Positions 62,237-64,000 of a stretch of 64,000 nt of DNA are shown here, piece after piece. Location: assembly GCA_946803585.1 (NCBI GenBank), contig CAMPEQ010000003.1, positions 52,370-116,369 on the forward strand, read 5' to 3'. Below the pieces are notes generated by a model. It saw only the letters and a program-made list of their open reading frames with translations, did not search any database and was not told the DNA's origin. The position numbers were made by a program, and so were the translations under genes. Positions within the stretch are counted from its first letter, which is position 1. Each line of letters opens with the position of its first letter. This DNA comes from an uncultured Actinomycetes bacterium (GTDB taxonomy: Bacteria; Actinomycetota; Actinomycetes; S36-B12; UBA10799).

Positions 62237-64000
62237 CAGTTGCCCTTGCCCTTGACCTTGAACTTCTTTTTGGCCGAGGGAGCGCTGCTCCCGAATGCGT
62301 TAAACGTTGTCACCGTGCAGACGTACTTCTTCTTTGCCACCAACTTCTTGGCCTTGAGCTTCAGCGACGTACTCGAGGCGGTCACGGTCTTCTTACTGCC
62401 CTTCTGCTTACAGAACAGCTTCGCTCCCAGGATCGGAGCACCGTTGTCGCTACCACGGGCATACGTGATGATCGCTTTACTCTTGTTCTTCTTCTTGTTC
62501 TTGACCTTGACGTTGGTGATCGTGGGCCGGGCCGGAGCCGTGGGAACGGGGGCTGGGGGCACAGCGCGGTCGGACACTCCGGACACGGTCGCGGTACCTC
62601 CCGCGTAGCCAGTCCGGCTGGTCGTCACCGTCACTGTGGCGGCCGTTCCTGGCGCGAGCCCTGTAACACTCATGAAGCCGTTCGAGCTGATCGTTGCGCT
62701 TCCAGAACCTGTCACGCTGGACTCCCACGTGAATCCGGAGCGGTAGTTCTCGATCTGCGCATCGAAGCCGACTGCCGTACTCGTTGAAGCACCGATGATC
62801 GGGGTCAGCGCAGCGCCCAAGATTGCTGTGCCCTCTACTGAGTCGACACCATCTGCGTAGTCAGCTTTGGTCGTCGTCACGGTGAGGACCGACGTGATCC
62901 CAGGCGAGACCCCAGTGACAACCACTATTCCGTCCGTACCGACCACGATCGGATCGTCAGTATTCGTCGCGCTCGCTTGCCAGACGTAATTTGCGTCGTA
63001 GTTGGTGATGACAACCTCGAAGCCGTCGTAGTCGGCGACCGGCTCGCCGAAGACTGGCACGTAGGCGGCCAGGAGTGATCCGGAAGCAACAGAATCAGTA
63101 CCTTCGAGATAGCCCTCACGGTTGGATGTGACGGTCAGCGTCGATGCCGTGTCGGGGTCAAGACCCGTGACCGTCACAAGTCCGGAATCGCTGATGACGA
63201 CCGGATCGGCAGTGACTGTCGCAGTTCCATCCCAGTCGAAGTCTGCAAGATAGTTCGTGATCTGGACAGTGAAGCCGTCCGCTGTCCGAGTGGGTGTTGC
63301 GAATGCTGGATTCCGCGCGGCGTAGAGCGCCCCGGATGTGAAGGTGCTTTCACCCACCGCGTAGTCGACCTGGGTGGCTCGCACGGTGATCGTCGACTCG
63401 GCGCCGTCGTTCAGGTTCGTGACAGTGATGATGCCTGTCTCGTCATCGAGTACCGCCTGACCAGGTTCCGTCGTGCCCGCAATAGTCCACGTGAAGTCAT
63501 CGCTCTCGTCAAAGTTGGTCAGCGTGACTTGGTAGCCCGTGGCAGTTTGGACGAGGTCGCCGTAGGTTGGAACATGCGCCGCCTCAAGCGACTTCTGTGA
63601 TGTCGTGCCTGTCCCATCGTTGTAGCCGACCTGCGAACTAGTGACAACGAGGTCGCCGACAGTTCCCGCAGGAACATCCGAGACCGTAACCAGACCCGCG
63701 CCATCAATCTCGGCGCCTGCTGGCTGATCTCCCGCGAATGTTGCAACGGGAGCTAGGTCGAAGTCGCCGAGCGCTCCGAAGTTGTCAATCTGAACCGTGA
63801 ATCCGTCTGCCGTGGGAGTCGGCGTACCTAGTACCGGATCGAGCGCTGCATTCAATGCAGTCCCAGTCATCCAGGCAGTACCCGCGTCATAACCAGTCCG
63901 AGTCGTGCCCACCGTCAACCGCGCCTCAACACCATCACCAAGATCAGTGACCGTGACCAGACCAGACTCAGAAATCACACACTCCGTACCGCAACCAATC
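62236..64000 (-). CDS. second giant repeat protein (partial, runs past window edge)
   Basis: The C-terminal 588 residues are visible; the frame is open to base 64000, so the start lies outside. Five complete and one partial copy of the same 86-residue Ig-like repeat are visible. They are followed by a Pro-rich linker and a lysine-rich FN3-like C-terminal domain (KVKNKKKNKSK, then VAKKKYVCTVTTFNAFG) closely parallel to the end of the 4430-residue neighbour. Its TGA overlaps the ATG of that neighbour. The partial repeat holds a CGTEC cysteine pair also found in repeat 11 of the neighbour. Function is unknown; a paired surface protein is inferred. Confidence 0.9.
   Translation of the reverse strand, partial: IGCGTECVISESGLVTVTDLGDGVEARLTVGTTRTGYDAGTAWMTGTALNAALDPVLGTPTPTADGFTVQIDNFGALGDFDLAPVATFAGDQPAGAEIDGAGLVTVSDVPAGTVGDLVVTSSQVGYNDGTGTTSQKSLEAAHVPTYGDLVQTATGYQVTLTNFDESDDFTWTIAGTTEPGQAVLDDETGIITVTNLNDGAESTITVRATQVDYAVGESTFTSGALYAARNPAFATPTRTADGFTVQITNYLADFDWDGTATVTADPVVISDSGLVTVTGLDPDTASTLTVTSNREGYLEGTDSVASGSLLAAYVPVFGEPVADYDGFEVVITNYDANYVWQASATNTDDPIVVGTDGIVVVTGVSPGITSVLTVTTTKADYADGVDSVEGTAILGAALTPIIGASTSTAVGFDAQIENYRSGFTWESSVTGSGSATISSNGFMSVTGLAPGTAATVTVTTSRTGYAGGTATVSGVSDRAVPPAPVPTAPARPTITNVKVKNKKKNKSKAIITYARGSDNGAPILGAKLFCKQKGSKKTVTASSTSLKLKAKKLVAKKKYVCTVTTFNAFGSSAPSAKKKFKVKGKGN

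Noticed and set aside
61421..62608. 395-residue and other long plus-strand frames opposite the giant genes
   Set aside because: They mirror the codon periodicity of the repeats on the other strand (recurring HVRHV-like peptides) and have no start signals; they are shadows.
1..64000. tRNA, rRNA, CRISPR, transposase or integrase genes
   Set aside because: No cloverleaf, repeat-spacer array, or transposase/integrase motif was seen on either strand by reading; the window looks free of mobile elements.

Overview
The window reads as a chromosomal segment of a moderately GC-rich actinobacterium (Actinomycetota). The evidence is a two-domain MutT1-type hydrolase beside a pst operon, a divergent glgC/glgM pair, DUF6325/SHOCT and Abhydrolase_9 proteins, an Rpf-type transglycosylase, a DesA3-like desaturase with its own reductase, a DtxR-type iron box, an 11-bp-period PHO box, and many GTG starts with little Shine-Dalgarno signal. 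I see no rRNA, tRNA, insertion sequence, prophage or CRISPR array. I cannot name the genus.

Layout. 1-5.4 kb: end of an upstream gene, MutT1-like hydrolase, then pstSCAB on the minus strand behind a PHO box, with a strong hairpin between pstS and pstC. 5.4-12.8 kb: HMG-CoA-lyase-like enzyme, Dabb protein, hemolysin III-type membrane protein, glgC/glgM, a DUF6325/SHOCT pair and an unrecognised 557-residue protein. 12.8-22.6 kb: GH63-type glycosidase, an L,D-transpeptidase, Sua5-type tRNA t6A enzyme, first Abhydrolase_9 protein, DHA2 efflux pump, SDR. 22.7-29.2 kb: quinone oxidoreductase, methyltransferase and a LigD-type polymerase, running into Ku, ketopantoate reductase and a D-cysteine desulfhydrase-like enzyme; then YaaA. 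29.4-34.4 kb: rRNA m5U methyltransferase with an in-frame hexanucleotide repeat, patatin-like lipase, PAS-GGDEF-EAL protein. 34.4-42.6 kb: Rpf-like transglycosylase, glutamate decarboxylase, second L,D-transpeptidase, iron-boxed efeUOB, thioredoxin lipoprotein and CcdA. 42.7-48.8 kb: desaturase and reductase, second Abhydrolase_9 protein, a HisA-like protein lacking an expected catalytic Asp, PQ-loop membrane protein.

48.9-64 kb is filled by two adjacent minus-strand genes for giant exported proteins. The complete one is 4430 residues: signal peptide, three PKD-like plus DUF285 (BspA/Listeria 26-residue type) blocks separated by FN3 domains, 28 tandem Ig-like repeats of about 86 residues, and a lysine-rich C-terminal FN3-like domain. 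The upstream one is cut by the window edge and has the same repeats and the same kind of C-terminus; its stop overlaps the next start (TGATG). There is no LPXTG motif and no C-terminal membrane segment, so a head-stalk-basic-anchor design held non-covalently on the wall is my inference.

Themes: phosphate uptake under PhoP, ferrous iron uptake under a DtxR/IdeR regulator, glycogen/alpha-glucan precursor synthesis, cell wall remodelling by three lysine-rich exported enzymes, a minimal NHEJ pair without ligase, and the giant surface proteins, which are the most unusual content.
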